A model generated the notes under the pieces. The model was given only the letters and a program-made list of their open reading frames with translations. It searched no databases and had not been told where the DNA came from. From Pyricularia pennisetigena (lineage: Eukaryota; Ascomycota; Sordariomycetes; Magnaporthales; Pyriculariaceae), in contig NW_021940923.1 in NCBI RefSeq assembly GCF_004337985.1, forward strand, positions 1,230,398 to 1,294,397: a stretch of 64,000 nucleotides of DNA, read 5' to 3'. Below, in pieces: positions 59,958 through 64,000 of the stretch. Each line of letters opens with the position of its first letter. Position 1 is the first letter of the stretch. Both the position numbers and the translations under genes were made by a program.

Positions 59958-62096
59958 TAGGTTTATTTATTTATTGGTACAATTTATTTTCCGTAATAGT
60001 TGGGGTTTTTATTTTTCGCATTTTTTCCGCGTTATCGTCCTGGTCCTTTTTATTTTTCAATTTTTTTTCACCTGAATCTTTTTTCTATTTTTATTCCTTT
60101 TCGTCCCCGTTTCCTTTTTTTTACCAATTTATCGATTTTTTCCCGTTTCCCCATCGTTTTACTTTTTTATTTATACTGTTTTTATTTCGTCCATCCCCGT
60201 TTCCCGTTCGTTTTTATTTATTATTTATATCGTTATTTATCGCTACCAGTTCGCCGTTACCATATTTCGGGCTTTTATTCCCTTAATCGCGTCGCAAATA
60301 GCGCCTGGCTAAATTAATACCGGTAATGGAAATAACCGGCCTCCCCACCGTAGTAATTAATTACTCTCGTCGTATAACGATAATAATCGCCCATTTATAA
60401 ATTGTATCAAATAAGTATTAATTGGGTAATATCGTGAATTTATATTCGCAACGTTTTCGTCGCGTTATCGGTGCCGCGGAATTCCAAAATAATTTAAATA
60501 ACGACGAATATACCGTTCCGGAAAATGTTTTTATTTTTCGCGTTTTTTGCGTAAAAACGTCCAAAATAAATGGGGTTTGGGAATATGGCCCTGCCCCCGA
60601 CGGTACTAGTTACCAACAGTATTACGACACTAAGAAAGCCTATTATTATTACAGCGAAACCGTTTACGTTTTTAATTTTATTTTTCGCCGCCGCTTGCGA
60701 AAATTAAAAACCACGACTTATAATAATCGTTATATCGTCTAACCTTTAATTAAAAACATTATCGTAAATAGCAAAAGAATTTGGGCAAAAATACCGTATT
60801 ATTTCGAAACTTTTTTAGCGCGTATACCAATTGGGTCCGCGTTTACCAAAACGTATAAAATAAGATGGCTAATTCCGGGGCCGCGACGACTTTTATAAAA
60901 ACCATTGTTTTTGCTATTATATCCAAAATTCTTTTTCGTAACGGCGGTAATTATAGCCGTTAATTAATACTAATTTTCGCACGCGGTTTCATTTACCTGG
61001 AAATACGTTTCGCTTTTTTAATATGTAATTATTTCGATAACGTTATTAATTTTTAAATCTTTTAAAAACGTAATACGTCGCGTTATAAAAAGAATTTGTA
61101 AAAAACGCGCCGAAATAATACTACTTTCGCTGTTTTAACTACCGTTTTAACCGTTTCCCCCGCTATTTTTATACGCCAATTCCGTCCCGCGTATTCCCCA
61201 CGCTTTTTCGCCCCTATTATTACCACGCCCCGTCATCGTTTTAAAATTCCTTTTTCGCGTTATTTAATCGCATTTCGTTTTACTCGTACCCCGATTCGGT
61301 ATGTATTTAACTCCTCGCGCCCCCGCGCTCCTATTTCGTTCCATTTTCGTATTTTTAATCGTAATATAGGCAAAAACCCGTCGTAAACTTTTTTTAATCG
61401 AAAATAATATACGTCTTTATACCGCCCTATTGCGGGAAATTAACCAATTCGTTATATAATGGGAATTTCCAATTTCCGAGGACGACGCGGAAAATAATGA
61501 AGTTAAAAAGGAAAACGTTAAAATAAAAAAGGAAAATAAAAAAAAGGGAAATTTGGATAATAAATCGGAATTGTATAATTCGGTTTTCGATTAATATTTT
61601 ATCGCCGCGCAAAATTGTCGTTTTATATTATATACGTTAACTTAATTTAAAAACTGGGTGGATGGGATACGGTTACGCCGCCCCAAAAATGGGCGCGGTT
61701 TATATAATCGTCGGTTTGTTATTATTATTTCTCGCCCCGGTAAAAGGTTTAATTTTGCGTATTTTTTTTACCGTGCATTTAATTAAATTAATATCTATTT
61801 TAGGTTTACAGCATCGTTTTTTTACCGGGGAATTATCGATCTTTTAATTAATTATAATAAATCCCTGGTCCGGTTAGGTTTTTAATTGTTAACGTCGTTT
61901 CGATATTGGGCCATTATTTATTTGGACCGGCCCCTATTTTATTTCGAATTCGTTTAATACCCATTTATTTTCTACCGTTACCAAATTCTCCCAAGTGGGT
62001 TCGTTATACCTTTTCCATTTTACCAAAATTTTGCGTTTACGTCCTTTTCCCACTACGTTTTTCGCGGCCAAAATTTCCTTTATTACCCACTCCTCC
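59958..62096. other. AT-rich, CpG-containing degraded DNA, unidentified
   Basis: A 106-codon plus frame (60422-60742) and shorter ones show no domain I can identify. The pattern of many TA and AA with residual CG islands suggests an old mutated repeat or gene. I could not assign it to a transposon class. Confidence 0.35.
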
Positions 62097-63958
62097 TAGT
62101 CTCAGGGCTTATCCCTAAAGCCCAAAGCTTCACAATTAATCCACTCCGTTCGCTTCGCTCCACTTCGTGGCTCAATTGCGGCTTTGCAATGTACCTGTGG
62201 GTCCATCCAAAAAACGCTTTGGTTCAGGTTTGAGGACAACTTGTCGATTTTGGCCGTTTATGGCGGTATTTTTGGCCTTTTTTTAACCGAAACTCCTTTA
62301 TTATTCCACAACACGTATAACATTGAAAAAATAAAATATCGTTAAAAATAGCGTTTAATACCGCTATTAGCAGCAATTCGATTTATTTTATTATTTGCTA
62401 TAATGGCCGAATTCGATACCACTTGCCCTTAATCTGTTCATGGCGGTACTGTTTTTTCGATTTTTTTTCGATTTTCGATTTTTTTTAATATTATTTTTAA
62501 TATTTGACCAAATTTTATACGTTTTGCACGTGGAGGGTCGTATATATGTATATATTGTTTTAGAAACTTTGGTGCATATACCAAATTATATAAGCAGTTA
62601 AATAAGCGGATAGGCAAAGTATATACTTTTTTATATATAATTTACAATCGAAACTCGTTTATATTTTTACCAGTTTTAATGATAATGAAACCAAAACTTC
62701 AGAGATTCGATTACGTATATAAATAAACGTCCAGGTCAAGTCTTATTTACAATATCGGCTTTCAGAACTGTTTAATAAAAAGAAATGCCAAATATGTATT
62801 TTATAAAATTTTTTGCTTTATTTGATTAATTTTATATTATTTTTGTTTTGCAGCCAAATTTCCTGGTTTTTGCATGTGGGGGGTGGTATATTTATATTTA
62901 TCATAATACTACATTTTAGTACGTATATCTAATTATATAAGCCGTTAAATATGCGGATAGGTAAAGTGTATCCAATTTTATATATATTTCACAATCGAAA
63001 TGCTTTTACACTTTTACCAATTTTAATTTTAATAAAACGAAAGTCCGATGAAGTGGATAATGTATATAAACAAACGTCAACATAAAGCCCGATTTACAAT
63101 ACCGGCCCTTTTTATTTTTTTATATAAAAAATGCTAAATTTGTAATATTTTAATATTTATTGCTTTATTTAATTAAATAAAATTTGTAAGAAAAAGTAAA
63201 ATAAGGTTTATCAATAAATTAACAAAACCATGCCTGAATTAAACTTTTTTTTAATCTTACCAACATTTGCGTAAATTATCCAGGTTTTTAACAAAATGTT
63301 AATTATTATATAAATATTAGTAAAACTTTTGTTTTGATCGATAATCGCATGCACTTTGCAGTATTAGGTCTGCTAGGCTATAAATACTGTAATGAAAATT
63401 AAAATTAATAATACATACTATTATTTTAAATAAAAATTAAATATAATCAAAAATTACAAATTTTACTTAATATTTTAATAACCTTTCAAATACAGTGGTT
63501 ATAAAAACGCGGCCGGCATTCAAATACTCAGCAAACTCCAATAAATTTGACGCAAATTAGTATATATTTTTATAATTCTTATTTATTTTTTTATAGAAAT
63601 ATTTAATTGCAAACTATGGGTACACTGTTTTCTTTTACCATTATAATGCGAATATATTGTATTTACCCGCTACAAACGGCAAAATACCACAAATTATCCT
63701 TTCATTAGTAAAATAATCATAAACGTTATCGTAATATAAAATTTATTACTAATAATACCGTTACCAATGGCGAAATGCGACAAATTATCGTTGGTGGTAC
63801 CGCCATAAACGGGGAAATGCGACAAAATATTCTTAAACTAGAACGAGCGCGATCTTTTCGGCCAATGTAATTGGTCGAAAAGCCATGTGGCTAAAAGGTA
63901 CATGGAGCGCTCGGTCCCCACTGCGAAGCAGGGGGGTCTAGTTTGAGCATTGAAACTA
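62097..63958 (+). repeat. complete family A element, ~1.86 kb, non-coding
   Basis: This is the best-bounded copy. It starts TAGTCTCAGGGCT and ends with the reverse complement of TAGTTTCAATGCT, so both ends begin TAGT(C/T)TCA in inverted orientation. The left module contains CTTCGCTCCACTTCG and ends GTTTATGGCGGTA. The centre has two ~348-bp units (GCACGTGGAGG near 62526, GCATGTGGGGG near 62874). The right module contains CGGCCAATGTAATTGG. No coding frame. The structure suggests a large non-autonomous inverted-repeat element, but no transposase or clear target duplication was seen. Confidence 0.65.
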
Positions 63959-64000
63959 AAATCTAAGGCTAAGTTGTGAATTACGTGTTCGAATCCGTTG
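63959..64000 (+). repeat. fragment shared with 24.92-24.97 kb insertion
   Basis: The last 42 bases are nearly the reverse complement of 24926-24967, including the GTTCGAATCC box. The element continues beyond the window. Confidence 0.7.

Noticed and set aside
60422..60742. 106-codon plus-strand frame in AT-rich DNA
   Set aside because: No recognisable domain, no splice context and Tyr-rich composition from AT bias; not called a gene.

Overview
The window is nuclear DNA of a filamentous ascomycete (Pezizomycotina, most likely a sordariomycete). The grounds are short GT-AG introns of about 50-160 nt with CTRAC-like branch points, fungal-type secreted enzymes, a Fot1/Pot2-like transposon, and Copia and Gypsy elements whose copies differ mainly by C-to-T and G-to-A changes, as expected from repeat-induced point mutation (RIP). 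The species cannot be named from the sequence alone.

1-17.4 kb is the gene-bearing part. The first 6.5 kb hold no gene I can defend. Then come a single-pass membrane glycoprotein (6584-8496, +), a conserved fungal GT-A-like protein (8568-10064, -), a GH10 endoxylanase whose 5' part is missing beside an assembly gap (10555-11276, +), a five-exon class 3 lipase (11881-13328, +), a sulfite-oxidase-type molybdenum enzyme (13875-15709, -) and, divergent from it, a three-exon orthodox aquaporin (16180-17338, +). Xylanase and lipase side by side suggest a plant-biomass lifestyle. Mononucleotide T/A runs are very frequent here, including a 43-T run inside a lipase intron.

17.4-34 kb is AT-rich transposon debris: a non-coding repeat ('family A') with a ~348-bp internal duplication, two Copia LTRs in opposite orientation, a full-length RIP-mutated Gypsy element (21546-29744, minus sense) carrying a less mutated insertion with Pol III-like boxes, a retroelement remnant with an RNase H-like segment, and a Fot1/Pot2-like DNA transposon (30886-32724) with TIRs and TA target duplication.

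34.2-39.5 kb is an island of more normal composition. It has one intact two-exon gene for an unrecognised 158-aa protein made of two diverged repeats (35658-36200, +), and relics of an ABC transporter and of a polyketide synthase ketosynthase start. The relics suggest a decayed secondary-metabolite locus.

39.5-54.2 kb is a transposon nest: a deleted Fot1-like copy split by a Copia LTR, mosaic family A copies, a complete Copia element (44656-51429) with 558-bp LTRs and a TAATT duplication, and a second DNA transposon (52304-54188).

54.2-58.2 kb is a second island. It has an apparently intact four-exon secreted CE4 polysaccharide (chitin) deacetylase (54285-55252, -), whose stop codon is about 95 bp from a transposon end, and a decayed fungal protein kinase (about 57.06-58.16 kb, -). 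From 58.2 kb to the end is again repeat DNA: tandem terminal modules, another Copia LTR, a ~120-bp tandem repeat, and a complete 1.86-kb family A element. The contrast between intact accessory genes in islands and RIP-degraded surroundings is the main biological theme.
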